Notes under the pieces: model-generated
The model's database searches: none
What the model was told of the DNA's origin: nothing
What the model saw: only the letters and a program-made list of their open reading frames with translations
From: Apricaphanius iberus
Lineage: Eukaryota > Chordata > Actinopteri > Cyprinodontiformes > Aphaniidae
Direction: 5' to 3'
Assembly (NCBI GenBank): GCA_028564705.1
Contig: JAPXFQ010000804.1
Span: 2,170,001 to 2,234,000 of the forward strand
DNA: 64,000 bases
Part shown: positions 1 through 12,930 of the stretch, piece after piece
Layout: each line of letters opens with the position of its first letter
How positions within the stretch are numbered: position 1 is the first letter of the stretch
Program-made: the position numbers and the translations under genes

Positions 1-3000
1 TTTTCAGATTCTCAATGCTGGAATACAATTTAAAGTGATTATTCATTGAAGTTTATTTCTAACAGGAGATATTTCAGGAGTATGTCAAAAGATGACATGA
101 TTAAAAATGAGTTTACATTTTCTTTTTAATCAAAATTTTATAACAAATACAAAGTTTGGGAAAAAATTAATCAGTGTTCTCATTTTAAAAACTTTGATTC
201 ACATTACTGCAACTAAACCCTTCCTATCACTGGTGACGATGCCCGTTTTCCTGTTTCTACTGGTATTAAGACCATTTATCTGAACTCAAAGTCATTGAAG
301 ACGGAAGGCCTCTTTGCCATCACCCTAACCTTTTGCTCCCTCCGCACAGTCTTTGCAATATTCAAGACTATTCTGGGCTTTTCCAAAGCATTAATATTGC
401 TTCCAGTCAAAAAACTTTTCAAACCTGAATCTGCTGAGGGGTATGAATGATTAGAAGATAAACTATTCATGGACAGGCATTATTAAATATTTCATATTTA
501 AATTATGGAACAATGTAAAAGTGTTAGCTTAAAGCTAAAATACTCAATACCCTTTGGTACTCACTTTATTGTCAAACCATTTAATCATCTAGCCACTCTC
601 TTCAGCACAAAGCTCACAATATTTTTAGCTTACTTGTAACTGAAATGCATAAAACTATCAGCCAAATATTTTAACTTTAAAATATTCTTGAAACATCTGA
701 AATGTTTCACAATTTGCTTTGAATTATTGAAGTAAAGTCTGAATTTACACAGCTTTCTTTGAATCCACAGGGAAGCTCCGTCTGTAAACACACTGCTTTA
801 ATGTTCATAACAACAAATTGTCTAAGAAAATCTTACTAAAGTTTGTTATGTTTTTTAAAACTACTGGCCAGGCTGAAGGCACTCTTTTCTGAGGGGGTGC
901 TAAGAGGTGAGTGCTAGTGTTGTTGTGGCTAGACACAAAACTAAGCAAATATGCCCGAAATTTTTTCTTCATTGGACATTGGATTCTTAGTTTTAGAAAA
1001 GCAGGAAGGCCATGTCGTAATTTCCCAATAGGCCAGTTACCACCAGTATAAAGTTTTACCAAGATTTTAAAAGGTTAGTTTTAAAAACGTTCCTGTTTAA
1101 GTAGTTTTAATAGGAAGCTAATTATAGGAAATGCCAATTTGCTCCAGTCATATTATGCAGAGCTCTGTCCCTCCCGTACCTGTTGCTTATAATGGGTTTT
1201 TTAACAGGTAAAATGAAGGTTACCACTTTTAGGTGTTAATATCGACAGAATATTTTAACCCAATATTAAGGAACGTTTCCACAATCTGAACTTCAGAGTA
1301 ATTTCACCAGACCTTCCAGATATGAGTGTGTCTCTACTACAACGAGTCGGGCCAACAGGACCATTTTTGGGGCCATTTTAGGAACCAACATACTTCGCGT
1401 ATGGGGCGGTCTGTGTTCGAAACAAGCCAATCTAGTCGCTTAGCGGAAGCTAAATTACCTTGAAGTTCCGATAGTGGAAACGCCCCTACACTGTTCACTA
1501 AAATCAATTTTCCTAAACATAATAGTCTGCCACACAATAACATAAAAAAAAAAACGTGGGCCTCACTTTTTTTCTTCAAACAAAATGACAGGCAGATCAA
1601 CAGCAGAAATTCAAAGAAAAAGCATTTTTTGTCCCATAAGCACTTGAAAATAAATTCTATATACATCAATTGTTCATTCAGACTGCTTTTTTATCATTAC
1701 AGAGCAAAACAAAAAATGTGAATCTTAAAAATGTTATGGATAACATAACATATAATAACCAATATATTGCCGGCAGTTGCAATACATCTAATATTTTGAA
1801 TAAAAGCAATTTGATTTTTATTTATATTTGTGCAAATATTGTATTTTCTTACCATTAAACTGTGGTATTTTTACACAAAATGTTTATACTTCATAAGTCT
1901 GAGATAAGCCCATGTCTTTTCCCCAACAATAATGAGAATTTCAACAGGCCAGGAATTTAATTTCTTACCCATACAGTAAATAAGAGATCAAGAATTAGGA
2001 CTTACCTGATTTAACAACACTAAGACTAGATCAAATGACTTAAGAAGACATTATGTCCACTAGTTCTCATCCTTTAATAATAATAATGATAATGAACACA
2101 CATATAGATGAATACTAATGGCCTACTGAAACAGTTAGTTTTAAGATTATTACAGCTGTGAAAACTAAATTTAGTAAAACATGGAGCAACAGAGTCATAA
2201 CATTTTAAGAATTGGGGTAAAGTTGTATAAACAATTTGATTCGTCGAATGCTAAAACGAAAATAACTAAGAGTCAAAGGATTTATGTGTTTACAAGTTGT
2301 CTGAATCTCCCTAGATTTGGGCTTAGCTTATTTGATTACACTCGCGTGGAAAGACAAATACCGACGGAAAACCAGAGCCCAGGAAAATATTTATTTTTCG
2401 GAACTACAAAGCTTTCTCATGGCTGCACGCGCAGAAAACATCTAATTTAGCTGAAGGGGGAAGCCACTCGCCTTTAGGATAAATTTTTTTTCCTCCCACC
2501 TTTTATTTCCTTATGTGAACAGAACTACATGAAAATAATACAGCCTGTATAACTGGGGAGAACTTAAACAGGGTAAAGGCAAAATTGTTAAGATGAAACG
2601 CCAGATGTGTAAACTCAGTTGTTTTTAATGATCGACAGGAAGCGAGCCTGTCATGTCCCTTGTATTTGTTTTGTTTGTGCGAGTTGGGGGGGGGGGGCTG
2701 GAGACGTTGCCAGCAGCTGCAGAGGTGACTGAGGGGACGCCTGCTTGAAGGCTTGAGGGGCTTGGCCAACTCCCACCACTCACCGTCACACTCTGCCTCC
2801 CCTACTCCTCAAACATCCCACAGTTCTTGCCAATCCTCTCCTCTGCTCCTTTCCTCTTGCCTCCACTCCACACAAGACACCCCACCCTTCCCTGCTCCAC
2901 ACGCACAGGCCACTGAGGAAGGGAGAAGGACGCCTAATGCAATTAGCACCCCTCTGAGCACTTTTGTGTTGATGAATAGAGGTGGTCTGGTGGGCCACTA

Positions 3001-3269
3001 GGCTGCTCGCTACCGTTCCCGCGCTGCTAGCTCTCTGAATATACTAGCTGCCTGGCTGACGTCAGAGATGGACATTGTTTTGTGATGGTCATCATTTCTG
3101 CAACAAATGAGTTTCCTGGCCTCGGGGAACAGAGTAGTGTTGGCAAGAAAACATTGGGGCCAAGTATTTAAATAGTAGTGAACGTAATCAGCCTTTTTTA
3201 AATTTAAGTACATATAATAAATGTGGGATTAAATGTATTTTTGAGGATATGTAAGACATCTAACAAAGA

Positions 3270-3400
3270 CCGCCAGGGTCAGAAACTGCACGTCAGCACC
3301 TTGACCCAGTGTCATTAGAGTACCTGCAGGTTCTGCCAAAGTTAAAGGTGACAGCTTTGACTATCACATTATAATGGGTGTCAATGACCAAGGGCCACAC
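3270..3400. promoter_or_regulatory. candidate intronic regulatory element with half-site cluster
   Basis: Seen in the sequence: AGGGTCA at 3275-3281, TTGACCC at 3301-3307, a direct-repeat-like AAAGTTAAAGGTGA around 3338-3351 and TGACC near 3385, all within about 120 bp of non-repetitive sequence. Such half sites bind nuclear receptors. Regulatory function and conservation are inference only. Confidence 0.25.
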
Positions 3401-4396
3401 TTTAGGACATGGGGAGGGGGGAGGAATTAACTCCTCACTGCTGAGTAATTGCCTGCTGTAACAGAAACAAACAGAATCCTGCCTTCCCCGGCCTGATCCC
3501 CCTATTCAACAAGCTCTCTTTCTCCACTCTGCCCACTCGCTGCATGCTGGGCCAGTTTAAGAGGCTGTGAGCTGGGGGTGAGGCACATTGTCTCAGACTT
3601 GAGCCATTTCCTGCAGATCAGTGGGGGTAAGAACCCTGTGCAGTGTTGGGGGAGGAGTGTTTTACACTTCAGGGTGGGGGGAGTTGTTTCAAGTCCATAA
3701 GCCCCTTTCTTTGCCTTTGTTCCTCGGCGGCCAACTTCTCACTCTGGGGAACTGGAGAGTGTGACTCGATTTCACACACCAGGCTGGCACGGTGACAGAG
3801 GAACGAAAGTAACACGACTTACTAATAACCTTCAGGATGATGGGAACGGCAGCTCGAAGCTTTGAGGAAGCCCAAATTTGTTTGCAGACAGTTTCGGCTT
3901 CAAACTGCTCAGACTACTCTAGTTTGGTGGATATGATGCATTAAATGAGCTTTTAATGAGCCTCAATCAGCGTAAACTTCTCCTTAAACTACTTTGTTAG
4001 GAAAACATGCAAGAACTATGTTTTCTTTTCTTTTTAAAAAAACCCAAAAGTTTCATCAGCTTTGAAAAAGCACAAATCGATCTGACAGACACGGTAATAA
4101 ATCAGTTGTCTTTGATCACCACTGATCGGTGATCAAAAGGTAAAGTACGGAAGATGCTTCTCGTATTCAATAATTACATGAAAACTAGGTGCTGAAACTA
4201 TTTTTAGGCTATAAATGCACCAAACTACAAAAGACCTTTAAAGCATTTTTTAAGTCGACTAAAATCTGAAACATAAGCTTTCCTACGTAAATGAGGATAA
4301 TCGCTTAATCGTTCATTTTATGTTTGATTCAAAACAATTAGCAATAGTAAAATCTAATAGTATATGCTTATGTTTTGTGTGTTACACTCAGTAGGG

Positions 4397-4550
4397 CAGG
4401 CATCAGCAACCTTTACAATCCAATTAGGCTTTTTTGCCCTTTTTGCTACTGAATAAAACCTACTATTTATTCAATTCTTTATATTTTGGCTCTATCTATA
4501 AAGTAACACTGTGGAGGCTTTAAAGAGCCATATGTGGCTCCAGATCCCTG
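4397..4550. mobile_element. degenerate hAT-like MITE
   Basis: The left end CAGGCATCAGCAACC and the reverse complement of the right end CAGGGATCTGGAGCC are imperfect terminal inverted repeats that agree at 11 of 15 positions. The flanking octamers CAGTAGGG and CCTAAGGG agree at 5 of 8 positions, consistent with a decayed 8-bp target duplication as in hAT elements. The internal 150 bp carries no coding sequence. It sits in the tcf3 intron. Confidence 0.5.
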
Positions 4551-5006
4551 CCTAAGGGGAACTAATCAGAATCAGCAGTGAGACCTCACAGATTACAGGA
4601 AATCGTTATTGAATCTTTAGGATTCTCCTGAAAAGTTAGGAAGATATAGATGTTTCTCCGTCTGAATTAAAAACTTTGACTAAATGGGCACCGGAAATGT
4701 ATTCAACCTGTGCTTTTCTGATTAAAGTGGTGACTGTAATATCAAAACCTGTATGAGCTAAAGTGAAACTGTGTGACAGATACCACAGAACCTAAAGGGG
4801 GAAAAAATAAAGGTATGATGTTTGTGAGTTAACCTTTTAAACATCTTTCAGGTGTCAACATGCACAAGCGTTCTTTATTAGTCAGGCTTTGCATTTAGAT
4901 CAAATGCAAAAAGTCTCAATTTCTTCAGTGTGTTCTGATTTGTAAACAAACGTAGGAGCAAACAATTGAAGCTAAGTTAGGTAGATACAGAGCTGCAAAA
5001 GCTTAC

Positions 5007-5079
5007 CTGAACCAGTAAAATGAGTGCTGGCCAGTGTCATCGTCCTGTTCTTCCCATTGGCTACTGGAGGCGCAAACAT
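5007..5079 (-). CDS. tcf3: tcf3 coding exon 2: E-protein activation domain 1 continuation
   Basis: TCF3 (E2A; E12/E47) is a class I basic helix-loop-helix transcription factor that binds E-boxes as a homodimer or with tissue-specific bHLH partners and drives lymphoid and other lineage programmes. This 73-nt exon begins at a TTGCAG acceptor and ends at a TCAG|GTAAGC donor. It encodes 24 residues beginning MFAPPVANGKNR and ending HFTGS, plus one base of a Gly codon (phase 1). The length, phase and MF-x-PPV-x-x-GK motif match the third exon of vertebrate E-protein genes (TCF3, TCF4, TCF12). It follows in frame from the exon at 8605-8679. The later exons, including the bHLH domain, are outside the window. 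TCF12 or TCF4 is the main alternative; the 19p13.3-like neighbours favour tcf3. Confidence 0.88.
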
Positions 5080-8000
5080 CTGCAAGACAAAAGCAGAGAG
5101 AACGTAAATAAAAAAGCAGGGCACACTTTACACATCCATTTTCCTCTACAACATCTCTCCCATTTAGCCTCAGTTCAGGTTTGTGTGCTTTTCTTCCTTA
5201 CAGCCTTTGGAGCTATGTTCCAAAGATGGATGGATTTAACAACATTTATGTTGTTTACAGCTTCCATCGTGACAGTGAACCACATGAACAAAACGGTATG
5301 TGAAGAACAAACAAAACCTTGCCCAACCTGTGCACACATCAGACACAGCCACCTGACATCAGACATCTAAAGCCAGTGCTATGACTAATATGTACATTAA
5401 CTAACAGTGATGTCACTGTGGGCTCACCGCGGGGCCATGGTGTGGTCTGGAGCTTTCACCAGACACCCGCACCGTCTGCTGCACAAACACGCATTTTCAG
5501 AACTGGGACACCAGAAGTAAATGTGCCATTTAGGCCTATGGATCCTGGTTCTAAATGCAGCAAGTGTTCTAGGCAAGCAGAGATGTTGGCATCAAACAGA
5601 CTTGAGGACATTTAGAGGGACCCTGCTTTATCCCACACCTAACTTTGCATGCTGCGCTGTGACCGGAATCTCAGTTAACCACAAGCGCACTCTGTACGAC
5701 AGCTCGTCATCATGATAAGGTAACCTGTTGGCAGAAAAAAAAGGTTACAGACAAACCTAGTCTCCTTTAAAAATCACACCAGACATGGGTCGGCTGTTGG
5801 CATCAAATTATATCAACGTCGGGATTGACTTGCCGAACAGCGGTGAAGCAAAAAGTACACAGTACTTTTACTATCGAACTTGCTGAGCACTGCCAGCCAG
5901 CTTAAAGGCTGAACCTACACGTACCCCATGCTTACCAGGAAAACTAATTCAAAAACGCAAGAAATGCGTGGAAACTAAAGGAGCGCCTTCAACCAAACAC
6001 TTTAAGGCAGCATAATTAAAAAAGACATTTGGCGGGCTACTAGATGCATGTTGCAAACTGCAGGCGCGCTCAGAGCAGACGGCGTGACTAACTGGCGAAT
6101 ATCAGCTTGGTAAACCTGTGTTGGTCTATAAAAAAATATTTGACATGTTGCTCAAACTTTGATATACAAATACAGTTGCCTAAAAGGGACAACTGCAAAT
6201 TCTACGCAATATGGTCTTAGTAAGCTAGTAAATTTAGTGGCCACTTATTCATAACCTGCTTATGCAATGAATCAAATTTAAAATATTTAACATTAAGAAA
6301 AAGTATGATATTTTTCATTATTTAAGAAAAAGTAGAAAATATTTTGCTTTTTCCCCATTTAAAATGAAATACATGAGATAATGTAATTCATTTTAAGTTA
6401 TTATGTAGTATTTTTACTCGAACTTATTACATAGCTATATTGAAACCCAAATGTTTAGTCTAACACTCTATTACAATAATATCTGTCAGGTTAGCTTTAT
6501 TACACAATGAAACATGTACAAAACAAGAAGCTAGAAAGGAGCTTCACTGAGTTCATTCAAATGTGTCCTATTTTTCTAACATGACCTCTGCTAGCAAGTA
6601 TGCATTAACCATTAAGAAATACTTGATGAGCCAGACGCACAAAAAAAAAGCATTGCTGGCTTTTCGGTTTGTTTGGGTGAAAAGACTAACACATCTCTAC
6701 TGGAGCTGTGAGATGTTTATGTCAGCGTTAAGCTGCAAAAGGTTTCACAACAAAATGAAACAAAAAAAGAAGAAAAGAAAAAAGAAAAAAACACGGAGCA
6801 GAATGTCTCCATCCGCTTTGTAGATAATGTCAGGAGAATAGCTCTGAGAGCAACAACAGTAAAAATCTCTACTTAAAATATGACAAAAACAGACGCTCTC
6901 TCTTCAGCCCAGTTTAAAACACAACACTTATCCCAAAGGATCCTGTTAGCTAAACAAAAAGGAGTGACAAAATATTTACAATTTCTTGCTGTCGTTTCCA
7001 ATTCCTTGATTATTTTTTTGATCTAACAGACTAATTGCACTAGGATCTTCATTCTCTGCATTTTCATGTAACTGAACAACCTCAATAAAAAACCTGAACG
7101 CAGATTTACTAAATTCCCCCTGAGGTTTAGAAATAGTTCAACCGAAGATCACAACAAAATAAGTTTTAGACGTCAGAGATCTAAACATCTAACACAATCC
7201 AGTTTGTTACTTAGGGATAAGCTAGATACTGCTATTTAAGCTTTTTTTTTAGCGGCATGGAGGATAGGATAACAGTAGCCCTCTTCTACCTGTTGCTGTG
7301 CACTGCCAGTCAGCTGCCTAAAATAAGGATACTGCTATTTTCTAACTAAAAGAAAGAGAAAAATAATTTTTCAGTAGGGGACACACCCAGAGTCAACTAC
7401 ACGAAAAGTCATAGCAAGGAAACTACAGGAGCATCACCGGCTGGGATGTCTGATGACAGGCTGGTCACCACAGAAAAAAATTAAATAAAATAATAGATGT
7501 ATTGTAACAACAATAAGTCATAACGATGAAATCAATTTAAGGTTTGCAAACACCTGAGCTGTTAGTATGGCTGGCTTTGCTAATGTTACTTTTTAGCTGC
7601 ATGAGAGGCTCTATAAAGGCTTTTAAAGTAGGAATGAATCCAAGTACCTGCTGTTCAGCAGCACAAATGCATTACAAACTGTAAGGCAACTTATTTAATA
7701 TTATCATATTTATTGCAGTGTTTTTGTGGGGCTATGACTCTAGACCGTGATAGATTTTTAGTTAAAACTAGTTTCATTTTGTAAATCAGTTTTTTATAAG
7801 CACTTGTTGATATTACAATAAATGCAATGTCGCCCATTTCACCAATCACTTATTTCAAAACAATTTATTTTAACTGCCGTACTTTTCCAAAACCAATTTT
7901 ACCCAGTATGGTCTTATACACTGTATATGTTTTGAATAATGAAACAACAGAGGCTGTTTCAATCCAGCAGCGTGGTACTGAACCGTTGGATTTGATTTTA

Positions 8001-8604
8001 TTTTCTTAGTTTGCAAATTAAGCCAATTCTATTTTAAATATTTTGCTCCTCCCAGACCAATTTATTTCTAACAAATACAGATTTTTTTTACACCTTGACA
8101 CCATAATATTGGTAAGGCTTCAAACATTCATAGTTTTAGTGGTTTATTTTGGAAGCTAAACAAACATTGCTTTAAAACGCTGGTTTAAGAAGACCTAGAT
8201 GCCAAAGAAAGCAGCAAAAAGTTCCTCTTCACAGTTTGGTTGATTGTTCATCTTTGGGATTGCTTGCTTTGTGACTAGAAACCAATAAATATGTTCAAAT
8301 AAACGTCAATTTGAGGTAAAACCCCGAAATGAGCACTTTAAACGTCCAATAATCAGATATTAAGGGGGGTAACAAGGAATAAAATCTTCCTTATAATACT
8401 TATTCAAATTTCAAGCTAGCTCCATACTGTGTAGGAATCCTGTAGGTATGTTTTCTTTAGGTTTTTTGTAATCTCATAACTATTAGCCCCACCAACTACT
8501 TTCTGTTACTCTGACCACCTTTCACTGCTCTTCATCATTCACACCTGTATTGCACTGCCTTCTTCCTCCCAGAACCACCCAGACCGCTCTTCCCCCTCTC
8601 TTAC
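5080..8604 (-). other. tcf3: tcf3 intron between coding exons 1 and 2
   Basis: Intron of 3.5 kb bounded by the donor GTAAGA at 8604 and the TTGCAG acceptor at 5080. It is mostly AT-rich. 5770-6110 is somewhat CpG-richer than its flanks but carries no convincing exon. Short reading frames here are chance frames, including a Lys-rich one at 6563-6823 caused by A-rich sequence. I see no clear transposon in it. Confidence 0.7.
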
Positions 8605-8679
8605 CGCGCTGAAATCCAGGAGGTCGCTGAGTTCCTTGTCAGTTTCCACTGCAGCCATTCTTTGCTGCTGTTCGCTCAT
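8605..8679 (-). CDS. tcf3: tcf3 coding exon 1: start codon and LDFS activation motif
   Basis: The exon spans 8605-8701. A CTCTCTTAG acceptor precedes 22 nt of 5'UTR, then the ATG at 8679, and the exon ends GCG|GTAAGA. It codes for 25 residues starting MSEQQQRMAA, followed by TDKELSDLLDFSA (phase 0). Only the start and DLLDFSA end of E proteins look like this. The L-x-x-L-L core of activation domain 1 recruits the KIX domain of CBP/p300 and also TAF/ETO-type cofactors in the known family. The start fits, since E-proteins begin M-x-x-Q-Q-R-M-A-A. The Glu at residue 12 replaces the Gly usual at this place. The spliced product with 5007-5079 reads through LDFSA-MFAPPV, as in the family. Confidence 0.92.
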
Positions 8680-8701
8680 ACCCTTCAGTCTCTAACAAAC
8701 C
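8680..8701 (-). other. tcf3: tcf3 5'UTR part of the start-codon exon
   Basis: These 22 bases lie between the acceptor TTTCTCTCTTAG and the ATG. The acceptor shows that at least one non-coding exon lies further upstream (to the right). The A-rich or G-rich Kozak context is moderate (GGGTATGAG). Confidence 0.75.
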
Positions 8702-11700
8702 CTAAGAGAGAAATTTGCAAATACAGGATTTTAGTTGCACTTGCGAGCACAACGAGAAGTTACATGTTCAAGAAAAGAATGATGATGGTAATGAATGACT
8801 GAGACTACTCTACTGCTGTCTGTTACATCACAGCTATCAAGATTGGTTTTCCCTGTATGGGACACCGAAGCAGGGGTGCAGCAGCAACATGTTTTTCATT
8901 TAAAGCCACTTTCTCACTGCCAGTAAATCTGTTGTTCACCTTTAAGCTACATGAAACACAATTTCGGGTCATAAGCAAGCGTTTTATATTCAAGAGGATG
9001 AAAACAAGGCTGTAACCAGACCAAAACACACTGCTCGGATTACAACCTTGATGAATTATAGACAGATTAAGGGAGGGGGGAAACAAGATGACACAAGGCT
9101 ACTCAATATGACAGCATATTCAGGGTCTACTTACATATTTTCCTTCAGAACCCACCTAAACTGATCAACGCTCTGCCTTTAGTTAAATCACTACCAAGTA
9201 ACGACAAAAAAACTAAACAAAAAAAGTCTTTCATTTTACGCAACCGGGGCAAATAAAAGAACCATATGTCGATCAGTGCTACATGAAAGAGAATGTAACA
9301 CACTTACAATTACAGACATAATTGGGACTATTGTTAGCCCAAGGAAATGGGGGTGAAAGGCAGAGCTAATGACTGTATGCAAACACGTCATTACCAAATT
9401 ACCATATGTCAGCTCAGAAAGAAGCTTGTCAAAAGAAACAGTGAGCATGAATACAGGATTTACCCCGTGTTTTTGCATTCCAGTGAAAGCCCGAAGGCTT
9501 CCTCTCCGAAGCCGAGCAGCAGCAGCGGCGCAGGCGGCGGCTCTGGGAGGAAACTGGCGTTGAAGGGAGCGAGTGGAAGAATAGAGGCGCTTGGACACCA
9601 ACAGGTGGTGTGCTTTTCCAGCCTCTTTTGCAAGTCAGAAACAGCAAAGGCCGGCCGGGGAGGATACGAGCAAAAATCCCAAAGGGAAATAAAAAGTTGT
9701 GTTCCGATGAAGGTGGAGCGAACATGAGCAGTAAAGGGATTAAAGTGGTATATAGAGAGAAATGTGCTTATGCTAGCCGACTTTGGAGCAAAGAAAACCA
9801 GTAACAAGTCATCACACACAAAAAAATAAATACAAATCACTTCATGGCAGAACAGATTTCAGTCCAAGTAAAAACAAAGGAATTTAACAACACATGATTA
9901 GAGGAGCTTATGGTTAAGTGAGGGAGGCTTGTGACAAACTTTTTAATCAACAACCCCATCAATGAGTTAAGTGGTGCGAAGCACATGGAGGGGTGGAGTA
10001 GGTGGGATGGGGATTGGGGGGGCTTTATGTAGCAAAATGGCATCTTCAGCTACTGCTGGATCAATATTTGAAGCGAGCAGATTAGGGGAGGCGGAGGGAG
10101 TCTTTGTCACCCCGCACAAAGAGATGACGGGTCATTCTCCACAAAAGAGTCTGCACCTCCAGCTAAGATGCACCGCTGCTGTAGCAAATGCTGCACATCT
10201 CAATTCTAATGACTAGGCCACGATCAGGACAACAAACGTAGCTCTAGAAGCTAAAGCTAAAGCGCATGCCTTGTTGTCATGCATACATGTAATATGTCTA
10301 GGTACGGACCGGTAACTGGCATGAAGATCTGCCACGGTTTGGAAACATGGTTTTAAATATAGCTCTAATTTTTCCACACTTAGAGCAACTTAATTCCTGC
10401 AGCTTTAAGGGGATGCCAGGAAAAGCGATGGAGTGACCAACATTCTTCAAGATTGATGAATTACTGAGTAACACAGCGCTACACCTGCCCATCTCACTTG
10501 GTTCTGCTCACTGCCGGCCAGCTGCCCTAAATACTTCCCCTTTTTAACCAGAAAGACAAATTCAGTAGATCACAAAAGGTTCCATTATTATAACAAATGA
10601 TCAAATGTTGTACGATTTTGGCTCCAAAAGGAACCAGAACAGCGCGCCTTTTATTACCAATTTCCAGCTACTTTAGGGTCCGACTCGCCAATTCTGACCT
10701 ATGTCATTTCTCCATGAGTACCACTATAGATGAGGAAAATTGTGCTTCAGGGTCTTTAAAAGTGGTGGCACTTCTGAATCCAAATGCAAAGCAAGTAATT
10801 CCCAGATTAATGCCTAGTGTACAACAATTCCTATGTAGCCATGATCTGATTTAAGTCAAGTGAAAGTGCAGCCAAAAAAAAAAAAAAAGCTATTGTATGG
10901 TGGTAATTTTTTTTGTTTCTATGCATTTGAAAAGGAGGAAGAATAAAAAATATGTGTGTTTTTGGGGGATTTTTTTCAGTATCTGGCCTGCAAATGTCCG
11001 ATCACACACAATATTGGAAAAATCGTCTGATTACGTTCTCTGGAAGAAGAATTGATGCACCTCTATTGCAAATAATTGTATGTCAGGTTCTTTTAAACGC
11101 AACAGAATATAGATTTAGTGATACATCATTTAAAACCCCTTTTGTAAATATCTACTTAACCTTAAAGTTACCATGTTTAAAAATATCAAACTAGCCCATG
11201 CCTAGCAAAAGTTAGTGTATCTGTAAAATAAAAGTGAAGAAAAGTCTAAAATAAAAATTGTGAACATCTCAGTGCAAATGAAAAACAAGCTTTTTTTCAA
11301 ACTGTCCGTTTGATGAAAATGAGTGTGTGTGTGTGTACACAATGCATAAAATAGAAATATTAAATAAGGGGGGAAAAAGAACAGTTAATGCGCCTGGAAA
11401 AATGTTAGGCACCATAATTTGATCAGGACCACTAGGCCCCATCCAGAGCCAATCCTAACTGCTGACAACTAACCCATTCTCTGCTTCCTGTGTGCCTTGT
11501 TGACATTATGCTCCAGACTGACCAAAAACCGTAACCTCTCGCTTTATCTTCTCTGTGTGGAGCAAGTGCATCCTGCTGCAACAGGAGGAGCAGGAGCCGG
11601 GCTCCAAACTTCCAGTAGCCCATTTTAAGATGCCTTTCCCCCCTTACTATTAGGGTTCAAGACGTGCATTATGAGGGAGATCAGTGGAGGAGACGGTGGG

Positions 11701-12179
11701 GTGGGATCGTGAGGAATTTCCTGCCAAATGTGCAATAAAGTAAGTAGTGGCCAGACACTTCCAAAAAGGAATTTTTAAAGGGCAGCTATTGGGGAGGGTA
11801 TGGAAAGTTTGCTTCACGTCTGCAGGGAAAATGATCCACATCACAAAGTTTGGCTAAAATGCCGCCCCCCCATAACAAAATGGCATAGATTTAATATTCC
11901 TGCTTCAGTGGCTGGAGCCTGTGGCAGAAAGGCACACGGTGAAAAAACAAAGAGGCAAAGCCACCAACATTTAACCATAAAGGAGTCATTTTGCAGAACA
12001 AAGGAGTAATTTCCTCCACTCCGAGATCGAGCCGGAGACCAGACAAAAAAACTCACATCCCCCGCTTAAACCACACATTCCCAAAAAAAAAAAAACTTTT
12101 TGAAAATTAGGTGGCTATGACACGCCAATGAATTTCATGCAACTTCCCCCCGAAGTGTAAGGTGAAAGAATGAGTATTT
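8702..12179 (-). other. tcf3: tcf3 5' intron and upstream sequence
   Basis: This is presumably the first intron of tcf3. It is AT-rich apart from a CpG-richer block at 9480-9700 with CAG/GCG triplet-like runs, which accounts for several overlapping chance frames on both strands at 9236-9840. GT-rich DNA lies at 11322-11338. No coding exon is recognised. Confidence 0.45.
9308..9720 (-). other. tcf3: candidate alternative non-coding first exon of tcf3
   Basis: On the minus strand a CpG-richer block (9480-9700, with GCCGCCGCC-type sequence) runs into a strong donor match AATT|GTAAGTG, with the last exonic base at 9308. This looks like a 5'UTR exon upstream of the start-codon exon at 8701. No transcript evidence is available and the 5' limit is a guess. 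It may instead be a plain CpG-rich intron segment. Confidence 0.25.
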
Positions 12180-12930
12180 ACCTCTCCTGTCCGTGTGTCT
12201 GATATCCAACAGTAAAAAAGAAAAGCGGAGGCTCGAAGGGGGGAAAAACATAAAACTTCAAGAGAATTTCGACCTCACTGCACGAAACGCATTGGAGCAC
12301 AGTGGATGTCTTTCTTTTGTCCCCGGGAAGTCTGCCTTTTCTCCACGTAGCGCCCACGTGTTCGCTACAATGTAACAAGACTGCGTGCAAACAATTCGGC
12401 TATAGTAACTAATCTCGCGTCTTCCTTTCTTGTTGTTACTACAGAGATGATTTCATTCTTCTCGTAGACATCTTCACCACCTCCGTCCACATTGTCAGAC
12501 GTAACAACGTATCCGTCCGCGCAAAAAGTGAGGGCCTCAACGCCAGCGGTGTCCGATTTCAAACGCCTTTCAGAGATGTGGGAATTTTCTAATAAAGAGA
12601 AAAACGTGAATATGACCTTTTGGCATTTCCGTGGCAAGAAAATTATGTATTTCCAATATTCGGAAAGAGTAATCTTCAAATTCAAGGATAAATACAAGCA
12701 CTAGGTCACCCGGCGGAAGGCTATTCTAAGAAAGTTACCTGCTATTACACAGCAGCGGCTCGACGAGATGGCACGATAAATGCGAAAGGTTTCAGCCAAT
12801 GACAAAGCGTGATGTGTTGATTGATGGCAGCAATATCCAATCGGGTTAAAGAAATCCATCTTTTGCCCGCCTTTTTGTTGACGCTCACTTTCGCTGTGTG
12901 CTCAGGGAGGCTGGCTAAAGGGGGCCTCCA
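12180..12930 (-). promoter_or_regulatory. tcf3: CpG-rich region, probable tcf3 promoter/first exon
   Basis: CpG dinucleotides are dense here compared with the AT-rich DNA on both sides. There are CCAAT elements on the plus strand (AGCCAATGAC near 12795 and ATCCAATCGG near 12835), a palindromic CACGTG at about 12355 and a donor-like CAG|GTAACT on the minus strand near 12739. A further donor-like GTAAAT lies near 12180. Together these suggest the 5' end of tcf3, 3.5-4.2 kb upstream of its start-codon exon. The exact start site and exon boundaries cannot be fixed. A divergent transcript to the right is possible but nothing coding is seen. Confidence 0.45.

Larger units (their letters stand above)
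1..5006 (-). other. tcf3: tcf3 intron downstream of coding exon 2 (partial)
   Basis: This stretch lies between the second tcf3 coding exon and the next one, which I could not find here, so it runs off the left edge. It is AT-rich, and I see no reading frame resembling the expected E-protein continuation. It contains a degenerate hAT-like MITE (4397-4550) and a non-repetitive block at about 3240-3420 with several nuclear-receptor-type half sites. A pyrimidine/purine-biased GC-richer block lies at 2660-3060. Nothing else is supported. Confidence 0.6.

Noticed and set aside
1181..1500. Possible MITE with TTCGCG/GTTCGAAAC motifs at 1.2-1.5 kb
   Set aside because: No matching inverted ends or second copy could be found.
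9236..9840. Several overlapping frames on both strands
   Set aside because: They arise from a CpG- and triplet-rich block; no domain, and at most one would be a non-coding exon.
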